A stretch of DNA of 40,316 nt, from assembly GCA_003605035.1 (NCBI GenBank), contig QZKJ01000097.1, forward strand, positions 1-40,316, read 5' to 3'. Numbering within the stretch: the first letter of the stretch is position 1; each line of letters opens with the position of its first letter. Of this stretch, positions 32,242 to 40,316 are shown in pieces. A model generated the notes under the pieces. It was not told the DNA's origin. It saw nothing but the letters and a program-made list of their open reading frames with translations, and did not search any database. The stretch is from Desulfurivibrio sp. (GTDB lineage: Bacteria > Desulfobacterota > Desulfobulbia > Desulfobulbales > SURF-16). The translations under genes and the position numbers were made by a program.

Positions 32242-34440
32242 CTATTTGCCCACCGGCTGGAAAATGATCCCGGCCAGCGGTGGCACGGTCACCTTGATAT
32301 GAAAACTCGCCTCGCCGAAAGGTTCGTTGACGGCAACCTTGACATCGGAATTGCTCACATTGCTGCCGCCGAACGAAGTGTCGTCGGAGCAGAAAAGTTC
32401 TTTATACTCAGTCAGTTCCGGGACGCCGACCCGGTAATTATAGTGGACCTCGGGCGTCATGTTGAGCAGACAGACAACATGGTCCGCAGGATCTTTGCCG
32501 AAGCGGGCGAAGACGATGATGGACTGGTCCACATCCTTGAAGTCCATCCACTTGAAGCCGGTATGGGAGAAATCCACTTCCCACAGGGCCGGGACAGATT
32601 TGTATAGCTCATTCAATTTTTGCACAAAATATTGCAACTGGTGATGGAGCGCTTCCTGCTCGGCCAGGTGCCAGTCCAGACTTACCTTGCAGTACCATTC
32701 CGAAATCTGGCCGAATTCCCCGCCCATGAAGAGCAGCTTTTTCCCGGGATGGGTCCACAGGAAAAAGAAGAGAAGCCGCAGGTTGGCGAATTGCTGCCAT
32801 CTGTCACCCGGCATTTTGGCGAGCAGTGAGCGCTTGCCGTGCACCACCTCATCGTGGGACAGGGGCAGGATGAAATTTTCCGAAAAGGCATAGAGCAGCG
32901 AAAAGGTGAGGTTGTTGTGGTGATATTTGCGGTACAGGGGATCGCGGCTGAAATAATCGAGCATGTCGTTCATCCAGCCCATATTCCATTTGTAGCCGAA
33001 GCCGAGGCCGCCCTTGTCCACCGGCTTGGAAACCCCGTAGAAGCTGGTGGATTCTTCGGCGACCATGGCGGCATCCGGGTAACGCTGATAGACAATCGTA
33101 TTGAGATGCTTGATAAACTCAATAGCTTCGAGATTTTCCTTGCCGCCGTAAGGATTGGGAACCCAGTTGCCGTCCTGTCTGGCGTAATCCAGGTAAAGCA
33201 TGGAGGCCACCGCATCAACCCGCATGCCGTCAATGTGAAATTTGTCAAACCAGTAGAGGGCGCTGGCAATGAGAAAATTACTGACCTCCCGGCGGGCATA
33301 GTTGAAAATCAGGGTGCGCCATTCCGGGTGGGACCCCTGCCGCGGGTCTTCATGCTCATAGAGTGCGGTTCCGTCAAAGCGGCCCAGACTGTGGCCATCG
33401 GTGGGAAAGTGAGACGGGACCCAGTCAAGGAGCACGCCGATATCATGCTGATGGCAGCAGTCGACAAAATACATGAAATCCTGCGGGGTGCCGAATCTGC
33501 TGGTAACGGAAAAATAGCCGGTGGTCTGATACCCCCACGATTCATCGAAAGGATGCTCCATGACCGGCATGAGTTCGATATGGGTAAATCCCATCTTCTT
33601 GACATAGGGGACCAGGCTGCCGGCCAGTTCCCGGAAGGTGAGAAATCTCTCGGGATTGGACGGGTCACGCTGCCAGGAGCCCATATGCACCTCATAAATT
33701 GAAACAGGGCTCTCATAGAGTTTGCTGCTGCGCCTTTTATCAAGCCAGGCCTGATCCTTCCATTCATAAGCATCAACATGCCAGACAATGGAGGCGCTTT
33801 TCGGCCGCACCTCGGCAAAAAACTGGAAGGGATCCGCTTTTTCCACAATGTCATTGGTGGGCGTGCGGATTTCATACTTGTAGATCTCACCCGGAGCAAT
33901 GCCGGGCAGAAAGAGCTCCCAGATGCCGGATGAACCAAGCACCCGCATCTGATGCACCCTGCCGTCCCAGTAGTTGAAGTTGCCGATGACGCTGACCCGG
34001 CGCGCGGCAGGGGCCCAGACGCGGAAGATGGTCCCCTCGATATCGTTGATTACGGCCGGGTGGGCGCCCATTTTGTCATAGAGATAATAGTGGGTGCCAT
34101 GGTTGAAAAGATGGCGGTCATATTCTGAAAGCTGCGGCAGAAACTGGTAGGGATCAATATGGGTGCGGATTTCGTTATTATAGTAGGTTACTTCATACGA
34201 ATATTTGAAAGGGACTACGTAGTCAGGAACAACGATTTCAAACAGCCCTTCTTCCCGCATCTTGTACATATCCCTCTTTTCCCCGTCCAGAACCAGGCGC
34301 ACCGATTCGGCAAGGGGAAGGAAAGCGCGGATGACCGCGGAGCTGGGGTCATGTTCCAGAACATGGACGCCAAGGACCAGAAAGGGATCATGGTGATCCG
34401 AGGCAATGACTTTATTGAGTTCCTGTGTTATATCGAGCAT
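32242..34440 (-). CDS. glgB: 1,4-alpha-glucan branching enzyme, GH13
   Basis: Makes alpha-1,6 branches in glycogen. The 732-residue length is that of full bacterial GlgB. It has the N1 domain (about 15-115), a CBM48 domain (about 125-225, GTIFRVWAPAARRVSVIGNFNYWDG), the GH13 barrel and a C-terminal beta domain. Catalytic residues are visible: the nucleophile Asp409 in GMRVDAVASMLY, the acid Glu462 in VAEESTSFYGV and LPLSHDEVVHGK with the third Asp. AAAGGAA lies 6 bases before the ATG. glgA and glgC are not present here. A 10-bp palindrome GTAGATCTAC (34466-34475) lies in its leader. Confidence 0.97.
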   Translation of the reverse strand: MLDITQELNKVIASDHHDPFLVLGVHVLEHDPSSAVIRAFLPLAESVRLVLDGEKRDMYKMREEGLFEIVVPDYVVPFKYSYEVTYYNNEIRTHIDPYQFLPQLSEYDRHLFNHGTHYYLYDKMGAHPAVINDIEGTIFRVWAPAARRVSVIGNFNYWDGRVHQMRVLGSSGIWELFLPGIAPGEIYKYEIRTPTNDIVEKADPFQFFAEVRPKSASIVWHVDAYEWKDQAWLDKRRSSKLYESPVSIYEVHMGSWQRDPSNPERFLTFRELAGSLVPYVKKMGFTHIELMPVMEHPFDESWGYQTTGYFSVTSRFGTPQDFMYFVDCCHQHDIGVLLDWVPSHFPTDGHSLGRFDGTALYEHEDPRQGSHPEWRTLIFNYARREVSNFLIASALYWFDKFHIDGMRVDAVASMLYLDYARQDGNWVPNPYGGKENLEAIEFIKHLNTIVYQRYPDAAMVAEESTSFYGVSKPVDKGGLGFGYKWNMGWMNDMLDYFSRDPLYRKYHHNNLTFSLLYAFSENFILPLSHDEVVHGKRSLLAKMPGDRWQQFANLRLLFFFLWTHPGKKLLFMGGEFGQISEWYCKVSLDWHLAEQEALHHQLQYFVQKLNELYKSVPALWEVDFSHTGFKWMDFKDVDQSIIVFARFGKDPADHVVCLLNMTPEVHYNYRVGVPELTEYKELFCSDDTSFGGSNVSNSDVKVAVNEPFGEASFHIKVTVPPLAGIIFQPVGK

Positions 34441-34597
34441 GGTATTCCTTTATTTGTCACGTTAGGTAGATCTACTGATCATTTGGGGAGCCGCAGCAGG
34501 CGGCTGGGACAATCTTAAGTATTACTCTTTTTTTGAGAAAAACTGTAGCATATTTCTTCTGACAAACTCTATTAATTTTTCTTTGGCAACATCCCTC

Positions 34598-34625
34598 TTG
34601 ACACACTTTTTTACTTTGATAAGCT
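34598..34625 (+). promoter_or_regulatory. Candidate sigma-70 promoter for yqgE
   Basis: A perfect -35 TTGACA (34598-34603), a 16-base spacer and a weak -10 TAAGCT (34620-34625) lie about 58 bases before the chosen yqgE start. The -10 agreement is poor, so it is tentative. Confidence 0.4.
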
Positions 34626-34682
34626 GCGGTGCATGATTTTCAAGTGATCCTTCCGCATGATCCTTCTGACCATGGTTTATTT

Positions 34683-35249
34683 ATGGAACTGACGATAACC
34701 AGCCTGACCGGATATTTTCTCATTGCCACACCCCAGATGCCTGATCCGCGTTTTGCCCGGAAGGTCATCTATATGTGCTCTCATGAAGCTGAAGAGGGGG
34801 CCATGGGGGTGGTGCTCAATCAACCGGTTGAGGATGTATCCCTGGCCGTGCTTTATGAAAGCATGAATATCCCTGTGCCGGATATTCTGCTCCCCTCCAT
34901 CTTCCTGGGCGGCCCGGTGGAAATAGAGGCAGTATTTATTCTCCATTCAAGTGATTATCAGGCGCGGCAGTATCTGGAGATCAACAAAGAGGTCCGCATG
35001 TCAAGAGATCCGCAGATTCTGCAGGATATCGCCGGGAACCGGGGACCGCAGGACTACCGTTTTTTCCTCGGCTATTCCGGCTGGGGACCCGGTCAGCTGG
35101 AATACGAACTGTCCCAGGACGGCTGGCTGACTCTGCCCGCCGACTATGAGGACATATTCTCCATTGCGCCGGAAAGAATGTGGGAAGAAATCACCTTGAA
35201 GCATGGAATAGATATCAGCCTTTTCGGGGAAGTGACCGGCAAGGCGTAG
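34683..35249 (+). CDS. yqgE: YqgE/AlgH family protein (DUF179)
   Basis: Conserved cytoplasmic protein of unknown biochemical function; members are named after AlgH, a reported regulator of alginate production. I start at ATG 34683, giving 188 residues beginning MELTITSLTGYFLIATPQM. This matches the family N-terminus and usual length; GTG 34629 would add an unrelated tail. Conserved blocks are DPRFARKVIYMCSHEAEEGAMGVVLNQP, IFLGGPVE, FFLGYSGWGPGQLEYEL and GWLTLPA. No Shine-Dalgarno sequence is seen before 34683. It heads yqgE-ykgJ-rlmH. Confidence 0.88.
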   Translation: MELTITSLTGYFLIATPQMPDPRFARKVIYMCSHEAEEGAMGVVLNQPVEDVSLAVLYESMNIPVPDILLPSIFLGGPVEIEAVFILHSSDYQARQYLEINKEVRMSRDPQILQDIAGNRGPQDYRFFLGYSGWGPGQLEYELSQDGWLTLPADYEDIFSIAPERMWEEITLKHGIDISLFGEVTGKA

Positions 35250-35281
35250 CTCGCATCAGCAATGGCATGAAAGGGAACAAT

Positions 35282-35671
35282 ATGGAAGAAGATATTTTTG
35301 AGTGTCAGCAATGCGGTTATTGTTGCCAGGGGGAGACCACCGTCTCCCTCACGGATGACGATCTGCAGAGGATGGTGGACTATATCGGCCTTCCCGAAAA
35401 AGAGGTGAAGGAGAAATATCTGCGGATCAGCGGCAAGGTCATCCAGATGAAAATCAAGGACAGCCATTGCATTTTCTTTGACAAGGGCTGCACGGTGCAT
35501 CCGGGCAAACCCTGGCGCTGCAGCCAGTGGCCGCTGCACCCGAGTATTTTGCAGGACCGCGGCAACTTTGAGGCCATCAGTGCCTCGTGCCCCGGCATCA
35601 AGGCAGGCATGGGCTATGAGCGGTTCTGCGAGATCCTCTCTGAGCTCATCAAAGCAAAAGAACGGAAATAA
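35282..35671 (+). CDS. YkgJ-like cysteine-cluster (zinc/iron chelating) protein
   Basis: A 129-residue protein with the N-terminal FECQQCGYCC cluster (Cys7, 10, 13, 14), followed by CIFFDKGCTVHPGKPWRCSQWP and a later SCPGI. This is the cysteine pattern of the YkgJ/Fe-S-zinc chelator family (PF03692). The likely start is ATG 35282, with AAAGGGA 6 to 12 bases upstream. The biological role of the family is unknown. The stop TAA shares a base with the rlmH ATG. Confidence 0.88.
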   Translation: MEEDIFECQQCGYCCQGETTVSLTDDDLQRMVDYIGLPEKEVKEKYLRISGKVIQMKIKDSHCIFFDKGCTVHPGKPWRCSQWPLHPSILQDRGNFEAISASCPGIKAGMGYERFCEILSELIKAKERK

Positions 35672-36135
35672 TGCGCCTGGAATTGCTCTTTCCCGGCAAG
35701 ACCAGAGAATCGTATCTGAAAAAGGGGATAGATGATTTCACCGTCCGCCTCAGCCATTATGTGAAGACCGATTTCAGGATCATCAAAGACCGGTCAGCAG
35801 GCAAGGATACGGCACGGGCCATGGAACTGGAAGGGGAAGAGCTGCTGGCAGGCTGCAGCAGGTCGGCCTATGTGGTGGTGCTTGATCCCGGCGGCCGGCA
35901 GCTCAGTTCGGAAGAGTTTGCCCGCGCCATTGACAGCTGGGAAGGGCAGGGGAGGCAGGTGGTATCGTTTATCCTCGGCGGCCCGGCAGGACTGGCACCA
36001 GGGGTCATTGCCAGAGCGGACCTGCTGCTGAGCCTTTCCAGGATGACCTTCACCCATGAGATGGCCCGACTGCTCCTGCTGGAACAGCTGTATCGGGCCT
36101 ACAGCATCAAAGCAGGTACAAAATATCACAAATAA
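35671..36135 (+). CDS. rlmH: 23S rRNA pseudouridine-1915 N3-methyltransferase
   Basis: SPOUT-fold homodimeric methyltransferase acting on helix 69 of the 70S ribosome. The 154 residues match family length. They include the N-terminal YLKKGIDDFTVRLSHYVKTD, VVVLDPGGRQLSSEEFA, the SAM-binding trefoil-knot sequence FILGGPAGLAP and the C-terminal LSRMTFTHEMARLLLLEQLYRAYSIKAGTKYHK, which is nearly invariant. It overlaps the stop of the YkgJ-like gene by one base and converges on the NifU-C gene with 5 bases between. Confidence 0.96.
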   Translation: MRLELLFPGKTRESYLKKGIDDFTVRLSHYVKTDFRIIKDRSAGKDTARAMELEGEELLAGCSRSAYVVVLDPGGRQLSSEEFARAIDSWEGQGRQVVSFILGGPAGLAPGVIARADLLLSLSRMTFTHEMARLLLLEQLYRAYSIKAGTKYHK

Positions 36136-36140
36136 GCCGA

Positions 36141-36362
36141 TCAGACCGCCTCAACGGCGGTTATCTCAGGCACTTCCGATTTGAGAAATTTCTCGATCCC
36201 TTCCTTCAAGGTAACCTGTGACATGGGGCAGCCCCGGCAGGCTCCGGTGAGTTGCACCTTGACCACCCCGTCATTCGTTACGTCAATGAGCACAACGTCG
36301 CCCCCATCCTTCTGCAGGGTGGGCCTGACCTTGTTCAATGCTTCCTGGACTTTTTCACGCAT
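36141..36362 (-). CDS. NifU C-terminal domain (Nfu) iron-sulfur protein
   Basis: A stand-alone 73-residue Nfu domain that can carry a [4Fe-4S] cluster between two subunits and pass it to target enzymes. The ligand pair is Cys42-x-x-Cys45 in GACRGCPMSQ, after the conserved KDGGDVVLIDV. AAGGAG is 10 bases before the ATG. Candidate clients with clusters in the window include the IspH domain, but this is speculation. It is monocistronic and convergent with rlmH. Confidence 0.93.
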   Translation of the reverse strand: MREKVQEALNKVRPTLQKDGGDVVLIDVTNDGVVKVQLTGACRGCPMSQVTLKEGIEKFLKSEVPEITAVEAV

Positions 36363-36453
36363 GGGAGAGGTCTCCTTTTCTCAATTTTCCCCATGAACAT
36401 AGCACAGAGACTGTTTGAAGACAAGCTTCTGTTCATTAATCCAAAAATGCTGC

Positions 36454-36483
36454 TGGCTATTTTAAAAAAAATAATTCTATAAT
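36454..36483 (+). promoter_or_regulatory. Candidate promoter for cheV
   Basis: A perfect -10 TATAAT (36478-36483) with a weak -35 TGGCTA (36454-36459) at 18 bases, about 105 bases before the cheV start. A TTGACA at 36501-36506 further down has no fitting -10. I found no sigma-28 motif here. Confidence 0.3.
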
Positions 36484-36587
36484 CAACTATTGCAATTTCC
36501 TTGACACTCCGCCTCACCTCTCATCCGGTGATGGCGGAATGGTTTACGAACTTCCCCCTATTAATTCACTGAAGCGGAGCAGTCTGC

Positions 36588-37553
36588 ATGGTCCAGCAAT
36601 CTAAGAGCAATATCCTGCTTGAAGTCGGCACCAATGAGCTTGAAGTTATTACCTTTTATCTTGAATGGCTTGACCCTGACACCGGCCTGCGCCACAAAAA
36701 CACTTACGGCATCAATGCCGCCAAGGTAAAAGAGCTGGTTGCCTATCCGGAGAATATTACCGAACTGGCCAACAGCGTTGCCTGCGTCAAGGGGGTTTTT
36801 CTCCTGCGCAACAACACCATACCTCTCATTGATCTCTGCAGCTGGTTTTCCTATCAGACCGAAGAAAAAAAAGAGGGCGACAGGAAATGGGTGGTCATTG
36901 TTGCCGATATTAACGGCAAGGCCTTCGGCTTTATCACCCATGGAGTGGACAAGGTCTATCGGATCTCCTGGTCGCAGATTACGCCGCCTCCTGCCCTGAT
37001 TGCCGCGGGGCAAAGCATTACCGGCATCTGTCAGGCGGATAATCTGCTCATCCAGATGGTCGATTTCGAAAGAATCGTCGGCACGGTTGATCCGAGCATG
37101 GTGGTGAAATCCAGCCGCAATGAGAAGGAAGCCTATGAGATCGGGCAGAAATATGATAAGTCGGTGCTGGTTGTCGATGATTCCAGGGTGGTGCTGATGC
37201 AGTTGACCAATACCCTGCAGCATGCCGGGTTCAAGGTGATCCCCAAGCCTGACGGTCAGGCGGCCTTTGAATTTCTCGAGGAGCTGCGCCGCAAAGGGGA
37301 GATCGACAGAAAGATACTGGCGATTATTTCCGATATTGAAATGCCCCGCATGGACGGCCATCATTTCTGTATGCGTGTCAAGCAGCAACCAGCCTACAAA
37401 AAAATCCCCCTCATCCTGTTTTCCTCGATGATAACCGACGCCTTGCGCCGCAAAGGGGAAGGGGTCGGAGCGGATGATCAGGTCACCAAACCGGAGCTGG
37501 ACAAACTGATCGACAGAATGCAGCACTGCATCGAAAAGCTGGCCGCATCATAA
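36588..37553 (+). CDS. cheV: Chemotaxis protein CheV (CheW-receiver fusion)
   Basis: Coupling protein linking chemoreceptors to CheA, with a receiver domain for adaptation. The 321-residue protein has a CheW domain (about 10-170, with VKGVFLLRNNTIPLIDL and GFITHGVDKVYRISW). The receiver domain (about 190-315) keeps the acidic pocket Asp197-Asp198, the phospho-acceptor Asp249 in SDIEMPRMDG and the Lys in VTKPEL. GCGGAGC lies 6 bases before the ATG. No other che genes are here, which is common for CheV. Its C-terminal receiver appears competent for phosphorylation. Confidence 0.93.
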   Translation: MVQQSKSNILLEVGTNELEVITFYLEWLDPDTGLRHKNTYGINAAKVKELVAYPENITELANSVACVKGVFLLRNNTIPLIDLCSWFSYQTEEKKEGDRKWVVIVADINGKAFGFITHGVDKVYRISWSQITPPPALIAAGQSITGICQADNLLIQMVDFERIVGTVDPSMVVKSSRNEKEAYEIGQKYDKSVLVVDDSRVVLMQLTNTLQHAGFKVIPKPDGQAAFEFLEELRRKGEIDRKILAIISDIEMPRMDGHHFCMRVKQQPAYKKIPLILFSSMITDALRRKGEGVGADDQVTKPELDKLIDRMQHCIEKLAAS

Positions 37554-37680
37554 CAGCATCTTGCCGCGAGCAGGATGCCGCGAATACCTGTCCTGGCGCC
37601 GGGTGGGGGTTTGCGCCGAATTCCGGCGGATCAACCGGTTAAGTTGCTCAAGCAATGTGTTAAATGACAGACATTCTTTG

Positions 37681-37709
37681 TTGACCATGCCCCTGAGATT
37701 CGCTATAAA
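37681..37709 (+). promoter_or_regulatory. Sigma-70 promoter of ppsA
   Basis: TTGACC (37681-37686), a 17-base spacer and TATAAA (37704-37709) form the best sigma-70-type promoter in the window. Transcription would start near 37716, leaving a leader of about 90 bases before the ppsA ATG. The 127 bases between cheV and the promoter hold small repeats only (TGCCGCGA twice; CGCCG-aattc-CGGCG at 37614-37628). Confidence 0.75.
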
Positions 37710-37760
37710 GATGTCTATATTCATATCTGTTTATAATCATAATAATTTTGTAACATTTGT

Positions 37761-37778
37761 GTACCAATGCGTACCAAT
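37761..37778 (+). repeat. GTACCAAT direct repeat in the ppsA leader
   Basis: GTACCAAT occurs at 37761-37768 and 37771-37778, a spacing of 10 bases or one helical turn. It is downstream of the promoter and upstream of the AAGGAG ribosome site. It could be a roadblock operator or an RNA-binding site. Confidence 0.55.
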
Positions 37779-37804
37779 AAATCAACTTCATAAGGAGTAA
37801 AAAG

Positions 37805-40258
37805 ATGGGGAAAACTCACGAAACAGCCTTTATTCTCTGGTTTGATGATATCGGCATCGAAGACGTGCCGATGGTCGGCGGCAAAAATGCATCCCTTGGC
37901 GAGATGTATCAGAAACTTACCTCAAAAGGGGTTGCTGTGCCGCACGGTTTCGCCATTACCGCCTATGCCTACCGCTATCTGCTGGAAAAGGCGGGCATTG
38001 AGGCTGCCATCAGAGACGTGCTGTCCGATCTGGATACCCATGACATGAAAAATTTGTCTGAACGCGGCGAAAAGGTAAGAAATATCATCAGGCATGCCGA
38101 ATTTCCGGATGATCTCCGCCAGGAGATTATCGCCGCCTATAAAAAAATGGAAACGGAGTACGGCCCCAATGTGGATGTGGCCGTCCGCTCTTCAGCTACC
38201 GCTGAGGACCTTCCTGACGCCTCTTTCGCCGGCCAGCAGGAAACCTATCTCAATATCCACGGCTATGACAACCTGATCGAAAACTGCCGCAAATGTTTTG
38301 CCAGTCTTTTCACCAACCGGGCCATTTCCTATCGCCACGACAAGGGCTTCGGCCAGTTTGACGTCTATCTCTCCATCACGGTCCAGAAAATGGTGCGCAG
38401 CGACTCGGCCTCTTCCGGGGTTATGTTTTCCATCGATACGGAAAGCGGCTTTCAGGATGCCGTTTTCATTACCGGCGCCCTCGGACTCGGGGAAAATGTG
38501 GTGCAGGGTGCGGTTAACCCGGACGAATTCTATGTCTTCAAGCCTACCCTGAAGCAGGGCAAACGGCCCATTGTCGGCAAGCGACTCGGCAGCAAAGAGA
38601 TGAAGATGATCTATGACAATGACCCGAGTACTGCGGAGCCCGTCAAGAACATTGATACCACCGCGACAGAACGCGGCACTTATGTTATCAACGATGACGA
38701 GGTTCTGCAGCTGGCCAGATGGGCCTGCATCATCGAGGATCATTATAACAAGGCCATGGATATCGAATGGGCCAAGGACGGGGACGGCAAAGAGGTCGGC
38801 ACCGGCAAGCTCTACATTGTCCAGGCCAGACCGGAAACCGTCCATTCCCAGACCTCAAAAAAGACCATGGAAACCTACATCCTGAAGGAGAAAGGAAAGG
38901 TGATCGTGGAAGGTCAGGCGGTGGGCACGAAAATCGGCCAGGGCATCGCCCATGTCATCAAGGACACGGCCCACATCGGCCAGTTCAAGAAGGGAGAGGT
39001 GCTGGTTACGGATATGACCGATCCTGACTGGGAACCGATCATGAAGATCGCCAGCGCCATTGTCACCAACCGCGGCGGCCGCACCTGCCATGCCGCCATC
39101 ATTTCCCGCGAACTCGGCATCCCCTGTGTCATCGGCACCGATAACGGTTCCGAGGTCATTAAAACCGGCACCGAGGTTACCGTATCCTGTGCGGAAGGGG
39201 AGAGCGGCTATATCTACCAGGGCCTGCTCAAATATGAGGTGGAGAAGCTCGATCTTGATTCCGTCCCGGCCACCCGCACCAAGATCATGATGAATGTCGG
39301 CATCCCGGAGAAGGCCTTTTCGGAAGGCCAGATCCCCAATGACGGGGTAGGGCTGGCCAGGGAGGAGTTCATCATCAACTCCCACATCGGCATCCATCCC
39401 ATGGCCCTCTACAATTTCGAAGATCTGCAGGCCAGGGCAGCCGGTGATCCGCAGATTGCCGAAGTGGTGAAGGAGATAGAAAAGAGAACCACCGCCTATC
39501 CGGGTGACAAGAAGCAATTCTTTATTGACAAACTTGCTGAAGGCGTGGCACGCATCGGCGCAGGTTTTTATCCGAAAGACGTCATCGTCCGCCTGTCCGA
39601 CTTCAAGAGCAATGAATATGCGAACCTGGTCGGCGGCAAATTCTATGAACCGGAAGAAAGCAATCCGATGATCGGCTGGCGCGGCGCCTCGCGCTACTAT
39701 GACCCCAAATACCGGGCTGCCTTTGAGCTGGAGTGCCAGGCCCTGCTCAAGGCCCGCAATGATATGGGGTTAACCAATATCAAGCTGATGGTGCCCTTCT
39801 GCCGTACCCCGGAAGAGGGCAAGAAGGTTATTCAGGTGATGAAGGAGAACGGCCTGGTGCAGGGAGAAAACGGCCTGGAGATCTACGTGATGTGCGAAAT
39901 CCCCAGCAACGTCATTTCCGCTGATGCCTTTGCCGACGTCTTTGACGGCTTTTCCATCGGGTCAAACGATCTGACCCAGCTGACCCTTGGACTTGACCGT
40001 GATTCGGACCTCATCGCCCATATCTTTGATGAACGTAACGATGCGGTCAAGACCATGGTCAAGATGGTGATTGACACCGCCAAGCGACGGGGCAGAAAAA
40101 TCGGCATCTGCGGCCAGGCCCCCAGTGATTTCCCCGAGTTTGCCACCTTCCTGGTTGAATGCGGCATTGACTCCATGAGCCTTATCCCTGATACGGCGAT
40201 CAAGACCCGACTGGCCGTGGCCAGAAAAGAGCAAGAGCTGGGTATCAACCCTAAATAG
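37805..40258 (+). CDS. ppsA: Phosphoenolpyruvate synthase
   Basis: Converts pyruvate, ATP and water to PEP, AMP and phosphate for gluconeogenesis. The 817 residues have an ATP-grasp domain (about 20-345: GGKNASLGEM, VAVRSSATAEDLPDASFAGQQET, IVQARPETV). The swivelling phosphohistidine domain carries GGRTCHAAIISRELG (catalytic His429, regulatory Thr427). The PEP/pyruvate barrel has IVRLSDFKSNEYANLVGG, NPMIGWRGASRYY, IGSNDLTQLTLGLDRDS and catalytic Cys769 in GICGQAPSD. These sequences and the length fit PpsA rather than pyruvate phosphate dikinase. Thr427 two residues before the His is the expected ppsR target. AAGGAG lies 6 bases before the ATG. The last 58 bases of the window after the stop hold nothing recognisable. 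Confidence 0.96.
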   Translation: MGKTHETAFILWFDDIGIEDVPMVGGKNASLGEMYQKLTSKGVAVPHGFAITAYAYRYLLEKAGIEAAIRDVLSDLDTHDMKNLSERGEKVRNIIRHAEFPDDLRQEIIAAYKKMETEYGPNVDVAVRSSATAEDLPDASFAGQQETYLNIHGYDNLIENCRKCFASLFTNRAISYRHDKGFGQFDVYLSITVQKMVRSDSASSGVMFSIDTESGFQDAVFITGALGLGENVVQGAVNPDEFYVFKPTLKQGKRPIVGKRLGSKEMKMIYDNDPSTAEPVKNIDTTATERGTYVINDDEVLQLARWACIIEDHYNKAMDIEWAKDGDGKEVGTGKLYIVQARPETVHSQTSKKTMETYILKEKGKVIVEGQAVGTKIGQGIAHVIKDTAHIGQFKKGEVLVTDMTDPDWEPIMKIASAIVTNRGGRTCHAAIISRELGIPCVIGTDNGSEVIKTGTEVTVSCAEGESGYIYQGLLKYEVEKLDLDSVPATRTKIMMNVGIPEKAFSEGQIPNDGVGLAREEFIINSHIGIHPMALYNFEDLQARAAGDPQIAEVVKEIEKRTTAYPGDKKQFFIDKLAEGVARIGAGFYPKDVIVRLSDFKSNEYANLVGGKFYEPEESNPMIGWRGASRYYDPKYRAAFELECQALLKARNDMGLTNIKLMVPFCRTPEEGKKVIQVMKENGLVQGENGLEIYVMCEIPSNVISADAFADVFDGFSIGSNDLTQLTLGLDRDSDLIAHIFDERNDAVKTMVKMVIDTAKRRGRKIGICGQAPSDFPEFATFLVECGIDSMSLIPDTAIKTRLAVARKEQELGINPK

Positions 40259-40316
40259 CAATAACAGACCTGACCACCCAGACCACCCAAAAAAGCGGCC
40301 CGCAGGCAAATGCCTA

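Noticed and set aside
36454-36587. Sigma-28 promoter for cheV
   Set aside because: Expected because cheV is a chemotaxis gene, but no TAAAGTTT-N11-GCCGATAA-like sequence is present upstream.
37805-40258. Annotation as pyruvate phosphate dikinase
   Set aside because: Length near 817 and blocks such as QARPETV, IVRLSDFKSNEYANL and IGSNDLTQLTLGLDRDS are those of PEP synthase; dikinases are about 870-900 residues with different spacing.
1-40316. tRNA, rRNA, CRISPR array, anti-phage system or secondary-metabolite cluster
   Set aside because: Read through on both strands by eye; no cloverleaf, rRNA stretch, repeat-spacer array or defence or biosynthetic gene set was recognised.

Overview
The window is a gene-dense stretch (about 38 protein genes in 40 kb) of a Gram-negative, diderm, probably motile bacterium. 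Outer-membrane lipoprotein Pal, a periplasmic Skp chaperone, a chemotaxis coupling protein and a good sigma-28 promoter all point that way. GC-rich coding sequence, overlapping ATGA gene joints, CooC, DUF362 and NamZ-type genes, and short intergenic repeats suggest a Desulfobacterota (Desulfobulbales-like) sulfur-metabolising anaerobe. This placement is inference; there is no rRNA here to confirm it. Almost everything is chromosomal housekeeping. I see no phage, plasmid, CRISPR array, rRNA or tRNA.

Layout. 1-5 kb (minus strand): the start of valS, a dGTPase-like phosphohydrolase, a periplasmic beta-carbonic anhydrase and an ABC-F ATPase. 5-10 kb: a DUF362 protein (plus) converges on the PEP synthase regulator ppsR (minus). 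An unknown 300-residue protein under a sigma-28 promoter and glucan phosphorylase glgP follow, both on the minus strand. 10.3-11.6 kb: pal and skp (plus). 11.6-16.1 kb: a tightly coupled minus-strand operon xseB-ispA-dxs-AmpG-like transporter. 16.2-19.9 kb: xerC-hslV-hslU plus a double zinc-ribbon protein. 20-20.7 kb: a lone cooC-type ATPase (minus). 21-32 kb: a ten-gene plus-strand run: namZ, manC, bpt, an ispH-ubiA fusion, ftsY, a TerB/DnaJ membrane protein, an aminotransferase, a queuosine-tRNA mannosyltransferase homologue, DUF1178 and an unknown lipoprotein. 32-34.4 kb: a small unknown gene and glgB (minus). 34.7-40.3 kb: yqgE, a YkgJ-like cysteine protein, rlmH, a NifU-C protein (minus), cheV and ppsA.

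How the genes connect. Isoprenoid synthesis is represented three times: dxs, ispA, and ispH fused to a UbiA-type membrane prenyltransferase domain. Carbon storage and gluconeogenesis appear as glgP, glgB, ppsA and its kinase/phosphotransferase ppsR. Cell-wall turnover appears as NamZ and an AmpG-like transporter. Protein quality control appears as HslUV, Bpt, Skp and a J-domain protein.

The most interesting observations are four. First, the continuous IspH-UbiA fusion. Second, a sigma-28 promoter directly after glgP combined with a perfect 11-bp inverted repeat that could hide the ribosome binding site of the downstream gene in read-through transcripts only. Third, two non-autonomous elements sharing the same terminal inverted repeats. 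Fourth, a 168-bp insertion flanked by a 10-bp direct repeat that splits the original start of the DUF1178 gene from its coupled upstream gene.
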